Shown: piece by piece, positions 1 to 7,195 of the stretch | Layout: every line of letters begins with the position of its first letter | Position numbering within the stretch: position 1 is the stretch's first letter | NCBI RefSeq assembly: GCF_002101885.1 | Contig: NZ_LQPS01000019.1 | Span: forward strand, 1 to 45,582 | Direction: 5' to 3' | Origin: Mycolicibacter senuensis | GTDB taxonomy: Bacteria > Actinomycetota > Actinomycetes > Mycobacteriales > Mycobacteriaceae | DNA: 45,582 nt | Made by a program: the position numbers and the translations under genes | Notes under the pieces: generated by a model | Told to the model about the DNA's origin: nothing | The model's input: the letters and a program-made list of their open reading frames with translations, nothing else | Database searches by the model: none

Positions 1-203
1 TCAGAACCGCTGTCATCGACACCGAAGAAGTCCCAGAACGCGTCCAGGCCGAAATCATCGGCGTGCGCAGCCGGCGCAGCCACCACCGGCGCCACCCCGA
101 ACGCCAGAAACGCCGCCACTGAACTCGACGCCCCCACCACGCGACGCCGCACCAAACCCCGAGCCGACGAACGGAACAATTTGCTAGACACTCGCCGACC
201 CAT
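1..203 (-). CDS. exported PGRS-type protein, N-terminal part
   Basis: Partial: the ATG is at 203-201 and the frame runs off the left edge after 67 codons. An AGAGG ribosome site lies about 8 nt upstream. The protein starts with an Arg/Lys-rich segment (MGRRVSSKLFRSSARGLVRR) and then a hydrophobic Ala/Val/Phe stretch. This ends at APAAHADDF, a typical signal-peptidase context around residue 47, followed by an acidic, Phe-rich start of the mature protein. From memory, this long leader resembles those of mycobacterial exported PGRS-repeat and similar surface proteins. No function can be read from the visible part, and the family remains a guess because any repeat region lies outside the window. 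Confidence 0.7.
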   Translation of the reverse strand, partial: MGRRVSSKLFRSSARGLVRRRVVGASSSVAAFLAFGVAPVVAAPAAHADDFGLDAFWDFFGVDDSGS

Positions 204-540
204 GAAAGAACCTCTCAACAGTTTCTACTAAGAATCCCTGAAGGTCCGTAGTATGGGTCTTGAGTCCACTAACCGACAACTCAGGAATGGTAAACAGTGA
301 TGAATTTCATAGCAGTAGCCTGTTGTGATCGGTTCCGTAACGCAAAACCTGCTGGTAACGATGGCATTTGAGATATCGGTCACCCCCTTGCGGCGCTAGT
401 CACATTCACTATTTCGGCGTCAACCACAGCAAACTGGCTGGCATATAGGTATTTTTACTGAGGCGGCTTATATACCGAGATCTGAGTGCGCATTAGAAGA
501 CATCTCACGCAGCGCGCGGCTCTTTACTAATGGTTTGCTG
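204..540. other. AT-richer intergenic region
   Basis: This stretch has lower GC than the rest of the window and no convincing reading frame. It contains TATA-like words (for example near 452-457 and 469-474) that could be promoter parts, but none has a clear partner. Before the IS256 insertion it would have been continuous with the sequence after 3560, so the gene-free gap was originally about 700 bp between the exported-protein gene and the LuxR regulator. Confidence 0.5.
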
Positions 541-548
541 GAATGTGA
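541..548. repeat. left copy of 8-bp target-site duplication
   Basis: GAATGTGA occurs here directly outside the left inverted repeat and again at 3553-3560 directly outside the right one. An 8-9 bp duplication is typical of the IS256 family. The exact match defines the element ends as 549 and 3552. Confidence 0.9.
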
Positions 549-571
549 GGCTAAGTCCCCTGGGGTGGTGG
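549..571 (+). repeat. IS256 left terminal inverted repeat
   Basis: The outer 23 bases start GGC and end TGGGGTGGTGG. Read inward, they align without gaps to the right end (3552-3530) at about 18 of 23 positions, with the inner 11 bases identical. Confidence 0.85.
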
Positions 572-699
572 GGTTTCGGGCTTGCGACTGACCGGGGCTG
601 ATGGGCCCTGGTGTGTCGTTGAGGGCTTTGGGGTGGGCCATCGCGTAGTGGTCAATGAGTTACCGACCAAAGTGACTCAAGCAAAGGACACACAACGCG

Positions 700-1456
700 A
701 TGACCCACGACCATTCTGCCCTGCTCGCTCAACTTGATGCGCTCAAGTCCGCTGACGCCGGGGCGGTGTTCGCCGAGTTGATCCGGGCCGGGCTGCAGGC
801 TCTGATCGAGGCCGAAGCCACCGAGGCGATCGGCGCCGGCCGCTACGAGCGAGCCCAGGGGCGGACCGCGCAGCGCAACGGGCACCGTCCCAAAACGGTG
901 GCCACCACCTCCGGCGATGTCGAGGTGCAGATCCCCAAGCTGCGGGCCGGGTCGTTCTTCCCGTCGTTGCTGGAGCGGCGGCGCCGCATCGACAAGGCGC
1001 TGCACGCGGTGATCATGGAGGCCTACGTGCACGGGGTCTCGACCCGCAGCGTCGATGACCTGGTCGCCGCGATGGGAGTGGGCTCGGGGGTCTCCAAGTC
1101 GGAGGTCTCGCGCATCTGCGCGGGCCTGGATCGCGAGATCGAGGCCTTCCGCTCCCGCAGCCTGACCCATACCCAGTTCCCGTACGTGTTCTGCGACGCC
1201 ACCTTCTGCAAGGTCCGTGTCGGTGCACACGTGGTATCTCACGCCCTGGTGGTGGCCACCGGAGTTTCCATCGACGGCACCCGCGAAGTGCTGGGCACCG
1301 CCGTCGGCGACAGCGAATCGTTTGAGTTCTGGCGCGAATTCTTGGCCTCACTGAAGGCTCGCGGGCTCTCCGGGGTGCATCTGGTGATCTCTGATGCCCA
1401 CGCCGGCCTCAAGGCTGCGGTGGCTCAGCAGTTCACCGGATCATCGTGGCAACGCT
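700..1456 (+). pseudogene. IS256-family transposase, 5' part (codons 1-252)
   Basis: The ATG is at 700, with AAAGGA about 11 nt upstream. This part carries the N-terminal and first catalytic half of a DDE transposase of the IS256/mutator family. The acidic residues D166 (in PYVFCDATF) and D232 (in LVISDAHAG) fit the first two positions of the triad. The frame is intact up to SSWQR, where the IS110 element enters within the conserved WQRCRVHF motif. Beyond the junction it reads into IS110 sequence and stops near 1533, so no functional transposase is expected. Joining 1456 to 2994 restores one 413-residue frame without any shift, so precise IS110 loss would repair the gene. Confidence 0.93.
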
Positions 1457-1475
1457 CATCCGTCAACATCGAAGT

Positions 1476-1645
1476 TGGCGGGGCAGTCCCGCCGGGTCGC
1501 CTCCACCACCGGGAGAGGACCTTGGCAGCGTGACCTTCGAGGTCCAGCGGCAGACCCGTCCCTCCCGGTGGTGGCGGATCTCAACTGGCCAGTGGGAGTC
1601 GTGCCCAGAGCACCTGGATGAGCGCCCAGAGGGATCGGCCGTGAG
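1476..1645 (+). ncRNA. IS110 bridge RNA (5' stem-loop, target loop, donor loop)
   Basis: Three structured parts follow each other. First is a 5' stem-loop, GGCGGG (1477-1482) with CCCGCC (1488-1493). Second is a target-binding loop closed by a perfect 12-bp stem, 1503-1514 with 1563-1574. Inside it are the left target guide TGGCAGCG (1523-1530), an apical hairpin GACCT-TCG-AGGTC (1532-1544), and the right guide CGGCAG (1548-1553). Third is a donor-binding loop closed by GATC/GATC (1577-1580, 1633-1636) and CTGG/CCAG (1585-1588, 1626-1629). Inside it are the left donor guide AGTGGGAGT (1591-1599), the hairpin GTGC-CCAGA-GCAC (1601-1613), and the right guide GGATGAG (1616-1622). The donor guides match the element's joined ends, and the target guides match the occupied site with one G.T wobble. 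RNA ends are inferred from the predicted promoter; the architecture is read from sequence. Confidence 0.9.
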
Positions 1646-1675
1646 GTGGCCCGAGAGATCCGAAGGGAGAACGAA

Positions 1676-2893
1676 GTGGTCGAGAAATCACAATGGTCAG
1701 CCTTCGCCGGAATCGATTGGGGCGGCGAGCATCATCAGCTGTGTGTGGTCGACGGCGCCGGCAATCGCCTGGTGGAACGGCGGGTAACTCACGACGTCGC
1801 GGGGCTGGTCGAGCTCGAGACGTTGCTGCAGCGGTTCGCGACCCGGATGCCGATAGCGGTGGAACGTTCAGAGGGGTTGCTCGTCGAGCAGCTACAGGCC
1901 AACGGCCATGTCGTATTCGCGGTTTCGCCGCGCATCGCCGCCCGGGCTCGCGAACGTTACAAAGTCGCTGCCGTCAAAGATGACCGCTTCGACGCATTCG
2001 TCCTGGCCGACTCGCTGCGCCATGAGCACACCCACTGGCGCAGCATGACGACGCCCTCGCCGTTGCTGGCCGAGATAAAGGCACTGACCCGGGACCGAGA
2101 CCGACTCCTGGAAACCCAGCAGGCTGTCGAACATCAGCTGCGGATGATCCTCGAGGCCTACCATCCAGCACCGGTCCGGTTGTTTTCGTCGGTCGATCGG
2201 CAGATCACCTTGTCATTCATCCTCGACTACCCGACGCCAGCAATAGCATCGCGGGTCAAAACCACCCGCATGGCCGGCTTCCTGGCGCGGCATCACTACA
2301 CCGGCCGCGTCTCCGCCCAGGTGCTGGCTGACCGCATGCGAGCCAACCTGCTTACCGCCTCCGCTGGCACCGTAGCGGGCAAGAGCTTCTCCGCGCAGAG
2401 TTACACCAGGCTGCTGCAACTGCTCAACAGCCAGCTCGCCGACTACGACGACGCCATCGCGGCAGCGGTAGCCGAGCACCCAGATGCACCGATCTTCGCC
2501 AGCTTTCCCGGCGTGGGGCCAGTGACAACCGGGGTACTCCTCAGCGAAATCGGCGAAGACCGCGATCGCTACCCCCATGCTCAAGCGTTGCTGGCCGAAG
2601 CCGGTCTGGCCCCGGTCACCCGCGCATCTGGGCGCTCCCGCAGTGTCCGGTTCCGCTACGCTGCCAATACTCGGCTGCGCGAATCAGCCATGTGGTGGGC
2701 CTTCAACTCCATGAAGGAATCACCTTGGGCTGCAGCGGCCTTCCGAGAAGCCCGCACCCAGCGCGGTCAGCGCTATCACCGCGCTCTGCGTGGGCTATCT
2801 GCCCGCTGGATGCGTGTGCTGTGGCGTTGCTGGACCGACGGAACCCCCTACGACCCAGCCAAACACACCACCGCCGTACCCGCCACGGCCTGA
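1676..2893 (+). CDS. IS110-family transposase (DEDD recombinase)
   Basis: This is a 405-residue RNA-guided recombinase. The GTG at 1676 is preferred because AAGGGAGA (1663-1670) lies at ribosome-site distance and because it starts after the bridge RNA; the upstream GTG at 1646 would overlap the RNA's 3' end. The N-terminal RuvC-like DEDD domain shows D14 (AGIDWGG), E63 (IAVERSEG) and D103/D106 (KDDRFDAF). A helical middle region is followed by the C-terminal Transposase_20 domain, with SFPGVGPVT near residue 276 and the catalytic serine candidate S318 in VTRASGRS. Length and motif order are normal and there is no frameshift, so it looks active. In this family the enzyme joins donor and target DNA held by the bridge RNA. 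Confidence 0.95.
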   Translation: MVEKSQWSAFAGIDWGGEHHQLCVVDGAGNRLVERRVTHDVAGLVELETLLQRFATRMPIAVERSEGLLVEQLQANGHVVFAVSPRIAARARERYKVAAVKDDRFDAFVLADSLRHEHTHWRSMTTPSPLLAEIKALTRDRDRLLETQQAVEHQLRMILEAYHPAPVRLFSSVDRQITLSFILDYPTPAIASRVKTTRMAGFLARHHYTGRVSAQVLADRMRANLLTASAGTVAGKSFSAQSYTRLLQLLNSQLADYDDAIAAAVAEHPDAPIFASFPGVGPVTTGVLLSEIGEDRDRYPHAQALLAEAGLAPVTRASGRSRSVRFRYAANTRLRESAMWWAFNSMKESPWAAAAFREARTQRGQRYHRALRGLSARWMRVLWRCWTDGTPYDPAKHTTAVPATA

Positions 2894-2925
2894 CCAAGAG
2901 CCCACCCGCAGCCGCCGACCACGCA

Positions 2926-2952
2926 GTCGGGCGGCCGTTCAGCATGCCCGAC
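2926..2952 (+). terminator. hairpin in the IS110 right end
   Basis: GTCGGGC (2926-2932) pairs with GCCCGAC (2946-2952) across a 13-nt loop, 33 nt after the transposase stop. No T-tract follows. It may end the transposase transcript or protect its 3' end. Confidence 0.45.
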
Positions 2953-2977
2953 AAATCCCACCACTTCAAAGCGGGGG

Positions 2978-2993
2978 TTGACAGTGGGAGTCT
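2978..2993 (+). promoter_or_regulatory. -35 half of a circle-junction promoter
   Basis: TTGACA, a perfect -35 box, lies at 2978-2983 at the very right end. If the ends join at the CT core, as in the circular intermediate known for IS110 elements, it sits exactly 17 bp (8 + CT + 7) from CAACAT at 1464-1469, a weak -10 box. Transcription would then start near 1476 and make the bridge RNA. In the integrated state the halves are 1.5 kb apart, so this promoter should exist only after excision. The box positions are seen; promoter use is inferred from IS621 and relatives. Confidence 0.7.
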
Positions 2994-3478
2994 GCCGGGT
3001 GCATTTCATGCGCAACCTGCACGGCGTGGTGGCCGCCAAGCACGCGCCGGCGGTCACTGCGGCGATCAAGACGGTCTTCGCCCATACCGAGCCGGCCGAG
3101 GTCGCCGCTCAGTGGGACCAGGTCGCCGACACCTTGGAGCCCACATTTCCCAAGGTGGCGGCGATGATGGCCGAGGCCAAGACCGATGTCCTGGCGTTCA
3201 CCGCATTCCCGCGGGCGCACTGGCAAAAGATCTGGTCGAACAATCCGATCGAGCGGCTCAACAAGGAGATCAAGCGCCGCGCTGATGTCGTGGAGATCTT
3301 CCCGAATCCCGCGGCGTTCCTGCGGCTGGCCACCGCCGTGGTCATCGAAGCCCACGACGAATGGCAGGTCACCCGCCGCTACCTGTCCGACATCTCCATG
3401 GCCGAGCTACGCAAGGTCATCGCCGCCAAACACGCCGCCATCACCGAACCGCTAGCCGAGCAACGCCAAATCGCCTAG
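2994..3478 (+). pseudogene. IS256-family transposase, 3' part
   Basis: This is the remainder of the split transposase, from Cys253 (codon shared with base 1456) through CRVHFMRN to the stop at 3476-3478. It carries the third catalytic acid, probably E339 in NPIERLN, and the basic helix NKEIKRR. Within the IS110 right end, in-frame TTG (2978), ATG-like and GTG (2984) codons could start a fragment, but a protein without the first two catalytic acids should be inactive. The sequence shows no other damage. Confidence 0.92.
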
Positions 3479-3529
3479 CATCCACCACGACTCGTTGATC
3501 ACCACGCATGACTCACGCCGATCCGAAGT

Positions 3530-3552
3530 CCACCACCCCACGGGGCACTGCC
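3530..3552 (-). repeat. IS256 right terminal inverted repeat
   Basis: This is the reverse complement partner of 549-571. Read inward from 3552 it begins GGCAGTGCCCC and continues into the shared TGGGGTGGTGG block. Confidence 0.85.
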
Positions 3553-3560
3553 GAATGTGA
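3553..3560. repeat. right copy of 8-bp target-site duplication
   Basis: GAATGTGA, identical to 541-548. The perfect match suggests that the IS256 insertion is fairly young or has been under little decay. Confidence 0.9.
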
Positions 3561-3926
3561 TGCCGCAGCCAACGACACGCCAACGGAACGCGACTCGTCC
3601 GCGCCCGATGACGATGGCCATAGTGCGCAACGCCGCGGATCGGTGCCTCGATCCGAAGATCGTGATCAGATGGACATCAGTGCGGAGAGATCAACTATCC
3701 GGCCGCTGAGCAGACAAACGCCGCCCGTCTCTGCCAGTGTCCGCCGGCGCATCTCCGACAACATCGGCAAAAGTGCTCGAAAGTGGCCAATTGCGCACTC
3801 CGGGAAGTGCCGGTACAAATACCTACTATGGTCGGGAAGCAAGACGTATCGCCGCGCAGACCACCCATCCTGGACAGGAGGGCCAGCCGCTTGCGCGACC
3901 ATTGCGGCCTGTAGGGACGGTACATC
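3561..3926. other. intergenic region before the LuxR regulator
   Basis: No credible gene is seen. A frame from 3508 stays open but has no coding character and overlaps the regulator's start. The region has AT-rich patches and probably holds the regulator's promoter, but I cannot assign boxes with confidence. Confidence 0.5.
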
Positions 3927-6900
3927 TTGTCGAACACACGCGAGGCGGGTTTTCCGCCTGCCATGGCGCGGACGGTTTTGGTGGTCGATGCCGGGGATCC
4001 CCGGCCACCGTGGCAGCCCGGTACGGAGTCGTTGTCCACCGCTGCCCTCTCCTGGCTGGAGCGCACCCTTTCCGAGTTGGTTGCCGACCACGGCGGTATC
4101 CGCCTGACGGAGCAGGACCGCCGCGACAGGTTCGCCGCCGAATTCGTGGACACCAGTGACGCGGTGGCGTGCGCCCTGGCGTTGCAGCGCACGCCTTCGG
4201 CACCCATCCAGCCGCGAATCGCAGTGCACGCCGACGAGGGGCCGCCGGTCGAACCGGACCCGTACCCGAGATCCCTGGTGAACCGCGCCGCGCGGTTATG
4301 CGACCTGGCCCATGCCGGTCAGACGGTCTTGTCCGAGACAGCCCAGGAGTTGACGGGTGATCAGCTTCCCTTGGAGGCTTGGCTGGTTGATCTGGGTGTT
4401 CACCGGCTTCGCGGCAGACCGTATCCGGAGCGCGTGACGCAACTCTGCCATCGCGACCTTGTCAGCGATTTTCCGCCCCTTCGAACGGGAAAATCGGTGG
4501 CCGAGCCACATTTTCCGACGCCGCTGACGAGTTTCGTCGGACGCGATGCTGAACTGACCGAGCTCCGGCGGCTGGTTGACGGCAACCGTCTGGTGACGTT
4601 GACCGGCCCCGGCGGAGTCGGCAAGACACGGCTGGCGCTGCAACTGGCCGATGAGTTGGCCGGCAGGTTCCGCGACGGGGCATGGTGCGTAGATCTGTCG
4701 CCGATCACCGATCCAGAACTGATTCCCGAGCGAGTAACGAAAACGCTGGGCCTGCCCGATCGATCGGACCGCTCCCCACTCGACACTCTGGCGTGCTCGA
4801 TCGCAGGCCGGCAATTGCTGATGGTGCTCGACAATTGTGAGCACCTGCTGGACGCGTGCGCACGGCTGACCGCCACGCTGTTGGCCGCCAACGCCGAGCT
4901 GACAATCGTGGCGACAAGCCGGGAACCCATCGGAGTAGCCGGCGAGGTGACCTGGACGACCCCCTCGCTCTCGCCGGCCGACGAGGCTGTCGAGTTGTTC
5001 CGTCAGCGCGCTCGGCTGGTCCGGCCGGGTTTCAGCGAGACCACTGACGATGCCGCCTTGGTAGCCGAGATCTGCCGGCGGCTGGACGGGGTGCCGTTGG
5101 CCATCGAGCTTGCCGCGACACGTGTTCGGGCGTTGTCGCTGGCCGAGATCGCCGACGGGCTGGGCGAGCGCTTCCAACTGTTGACCGGTGGTGCGCGCAC
5201 TGCGGTGGCGCGCCAACAGACACTGCGGGCTTCAGAGGACTGGTCGCACGATTTGTTGAGCGAATCCGAGCGCGTAGTGTTTCGTCGATTGGCGCCGTTT
5301 CGGGGCGGGTTCGACCTTGACGCCGCCCACGCCGTCGCCGGCGGCACTGATGTGCCGCGTGGACAGCTCGTCGACAAACTCACGCAGCTGGTAGATAAAT
5401 CGCTGGTGATAGCCGACAGCACCGGAGAATCGACGCGCTTCCGGCTGCTGCAGACGGTGCAGCAGTACGCCCTGGAGAAGCTGGAGCAGTCCGGGGAATC
5501 CGAGGCTATACGGGCGCGCCACCGTGACCACTACACAGCACTGTTCGACGCCGGGGTGACCGCCGGGTACGGCTGGCACATTGCGCAGGCGGAACTCGAG
5601 ATCGACAACCTCAGGATCGCCTTCACCTGGAGTCGTGAGCATGGTGACATCGAGGTCGCCGCACATCTCGCCTCGTCGTTGTTCCCGCTGTGGATCCATA
5701 GCCGGACCATGGAGGGCCTGGCGTGGTTCGATGCCGTTCTCACCGCCCCCGCCGCCATGGCGCCTGCCGCGCGGGCCAGCGCTCTCGCCGACAAGGCCAT
5801 CTTCGAGGCGTTGACCGGAAACTACGGCCATGCCGATCAAGCTGAAGAGGCAGTCGCCATCGCGCGGCGTCTCGATGACCCGGCCCTGCTCGCCTGGTCG
5901 CTGGCAGCCTGCGGTTTCACCTGTAGCTACAGCCCTGAACTGGCCCTGCCCTACTTCGAGCAGGCCATCGCACTGTCCCCCGCCCTGGACGACGATTGGC
6001 GGTTGGCCCAGATATATGGCGTACAGGCCTATTCCGCCTTTGTGGCCGGGGACCTGGCCACGACGCGCGTGGCCGCGGAGAAAGGGCAGCGCCTCGCCGA
6101 CGCGGTCGGCGACTGGTCGGTTTCGCGGCTGTGCCGGCTCTGCTTGGGATTGACGCACCTTCATCGGGGCGAGCTCGCCATGGCCGCCGCCGAGGCCCGG
6201 AGCGTGGCTATCGAGGCCGAGGCAGCAGGCGATCCGCTGTTCAGCACCCAGAGTCTGACCGTCCTGGCCGAAGCCCTGGCGTGCCAAGGGGACACCCGAG
6301 GTGCCCGGGCCGCAGCGGACGCGTGCGTCGAGGCTGCCGCGGACCTCATCGACTTCCACCGTGCCGTCAGTTTCGGGACGGTGGCGGACGTGTCACTGGC
6401 CGCCGGTGATGTGTCCGGTGCGGTCGGCGCCGGTGCTGCGGCGTTTGACGCGTGCGCACTGCCGCAACTGCTGGCAATAACCGGCAATCCGGTCGCCAGG
6501 GCCGCGTTGGCGTCCGGCGACCTGGTCACGGCGCGCCACCTGGTCGACGAGGCGCTTGCCGTGGGGTCTGGATTCCAGCGGATACTGCTGCTGGAGTTAC
6601 GTGTCCGGGTGTCGATGGCCGAGGGGAAACTCAAGCAGGCCGGGCAAGACGCGCGTCACGCGTTGGCGATCGCCGCGGAAACCGGGGGATACCTGGCCGT
6701 CCCCGATTTAATCGAGTCGCTGGCAGCAGTGAACTGCGCTGCAGGTCAGCATGATCGCGCAGCACGGCTGTTCGGCCTGGCGGCCAGCGCCCGAGATATC
6801 ACCGGCACGGTCCGCTCCAAGGCGTACGACGCTGGATACACCGACGCAGTCAATACCCTACGAGAAGCAATGCCGCAGGACGACTTTGAGCGTCATTGGG

Positions 6901-7172
6901 CCCGAGGAACCGCATTGTCGATCGCTGAGGCCATCGCCTACGCATCCGGCACCGAAGGCAGCCGTAAACGCCCGTCGAGTGGTTGGGCTTCGCTGACTCC
7001 GGCCGAACACAACGTCATCCGGCTCGTCAGTGCTGGACTCCGCGACAAAGACATCGCCTCGAAACTGAACGTCTCGCCGCGAACCGTGCACTCCCACCTG
7101 AACCACATCTATACCAAGCTCGATATCTCTTCCCGCGTCCAACTCGTCCAGGAAGCGGCGAGGCATATCTGA
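3927..7172 (+). CDS. LuxR-family regulator with degenerate cyclase and NB-ARC ATPase domains
   Basis: The 1081-residue protein resembles M. tuberculosis Rv0386, Rv1358 and Rv2488c. Residues about 14-180 are a class III cyclase-like domain, ending in the recognisable ARLCDLAHAGQTVLS and VDLGVHRLRG parts. However, the usual metal-binding Asp motif is replaced by VVDAGDPRP and the GDSF motif is lost, so cyclase activity is unlikely. The STAND/NB-ARC ATPase follows, with Walker A GPGGVGKT (227-234) and Walker B-like LLMVLDN near 295. A long helical repeat region (about 520-980) precedes the C-terminal LuxR helix-turn-helix (about 1018-1081, LTPAEHNVIRL... SPRTVHSHLNHIYTKL). The TTG at 3927 has GGGACGG upstream; the ATG at 3963 is an alternative. 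Signal and targets are unknown. Confidence 0.9.
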   Translation: MSNTREAGFPPAMARTVLVVDAGDPRPPWQPGTESLSTAALSWLERTLSELVADHGGIRLTEQDRRDRFAAEFVDTSDAVACALALQRTPSAPIQPRIAVHADEGPPVEPDPYPRSLVNRAARLCDLAHAGQTVLSETAQELTGDQLPLEAWLVDLGVHRLRGRPYPERVTQLCHRDLVSDFPPLRTGKSVAEPHFPTPLTSFVGRDAELTELRRLVDGNRLVTLTGPGGVGKTRLALQLADELAGRFRDGAWCVDLSPITDPELIPERVTKTLGLPDRSDRSPLDTLACSIAGRQLLMVLDNCEHLLDACARLTATLLAANAELTIVATSREPIGVAGEVTWTTPSLSPADEAVELFRQRARLVRPGFSETTDDAALVAEICRRLDGVPLAIELAATRVRALSLAEIADGLGERFQLLTGGARTAVARQQTLRASEDWSHDLLSESERVVFRRLAPFRGGFDLDAAHAVAGGTDVPRGQLVDKLTQLVDKSLVIADSTGESTRFRLLQTVQQYALEKLEQSGESEAIRARHRDHYTALFDAGVTAGYGWHIAQAELEIDNLRIAFTWSREHGDIEVAAHLASSLFPLWIHSRTMEGLAWFDAVLTAPAAMAPAARASALADKAIFEALTGNYGHADQAEEAVAIARRLDDPALLAWSLAACGFTCSYSPELALPYFEQAIALSPALDDDWRLAQIYGVQAYSAFVAGDLATTRVAAEKGQRLADAVGDWSVSRLCRLCLGLTHLHRGELAMAAAEARSVAIEAEAAGDPLFSTQSLTVLAEALACQGDTRGARAAADACVEAAADLIDFHRAVSFGTVADVSLAAGDVSGAVGAGAAAFDACALPQLLAITGNPVARAALASGDLVTARHLVDEALAVGSGFQRILLLELRVRVSMAEGKLKQAGQDARHALAIAAETGGYLAVPDLIESLAAVNCAAGQHDRAARLFGLAASARDITGTVRSKAYDAGYTDAVNTLREAMPQDDFERHWARGTALSIAEAIAYASGTEGSRKRPSSGWASLTPAEHNVIRLVSAGLRDKDIASKLNVSPRTVHSHLNHIYTKLDISSRVQLVQEAARHI

Positions 7173-7195
7173 CCCGGCGACGTTGCCCCGGCGGC

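Larger units (their letters stand above)
1457..2993 (+). mobile_element. IS110-family element inserted in the IS256 transposase
   Basis: The element is 1537 bp. Its borders follow from the interrupted codons: the target reads TGGCAACG-CT on the left (to 1456) and CT-GCCGGGTG on the right (from 2992), so a CT dinucleotide is shared at both junctions. There is no terminal inverted repeat and no longer duplication, as expected for IS110, which recombines at a short core (CT in the well-studied IS621). The layout is a left non-coding end of about 219 bp holding a bridge RNA, one transposase gene (1676-2893), and a right end of about 100 bp. It has the same orientation as the IS256 host. The long upstream non-coding region places it in the IS110 rather than the IS1111 subgroup. 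Confidence 0.93.
549..3552 (+). mobile_element. IS256-family insertion sequence, interrupted by IS110
   Basis: This is a complete IS256-family element bounded by an 8-bp duplication and imperfect inverted repeats (about 18 of 23 positions match). The total length is 3004 bp; removing the 1537-bp IS110 insertion leaves 1467 bp, a normal size for the family. It encodes one transposase, now split at codon 252/253. The transposase resembles the mycobacterial IS1245/IS1311 type (remembered similarity). The element lies in a gene-poor intergenic region and disrupts no recognised host gene. Confidence 0.93.

Noticed and set aside
1646..1675. Earlier GTG start for the IS110 transposase
   Set aside because: It would overlap the end of the bridge RNA and has no ribosome site, whereas GTG 1676 has AAGGGAGA at good distance.
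2984..3010. Outward promoter from the IS110 right end (TTGACA plus GCATTT) driving the 3' transposase part
   Set aside because: The -10 candidate is poor and the downstream product lacks two catalytic acids; the joined-ends promoter explains the TTGACA better.
3508..4107. 199-codon rightward open frame across the IS256 right end and the LuxR start
   Set aside because: It begins inside the IS inverted-repeat region, has no coding character and overlaps the clear regulator frame.
5232..6359. Long antisense frame (375 codons) inside the LuxR regulator
   Set aside because: Low-complexity Gly/Arg-rich product typical of antisense reading in high-GC genes; no start signal or family match.
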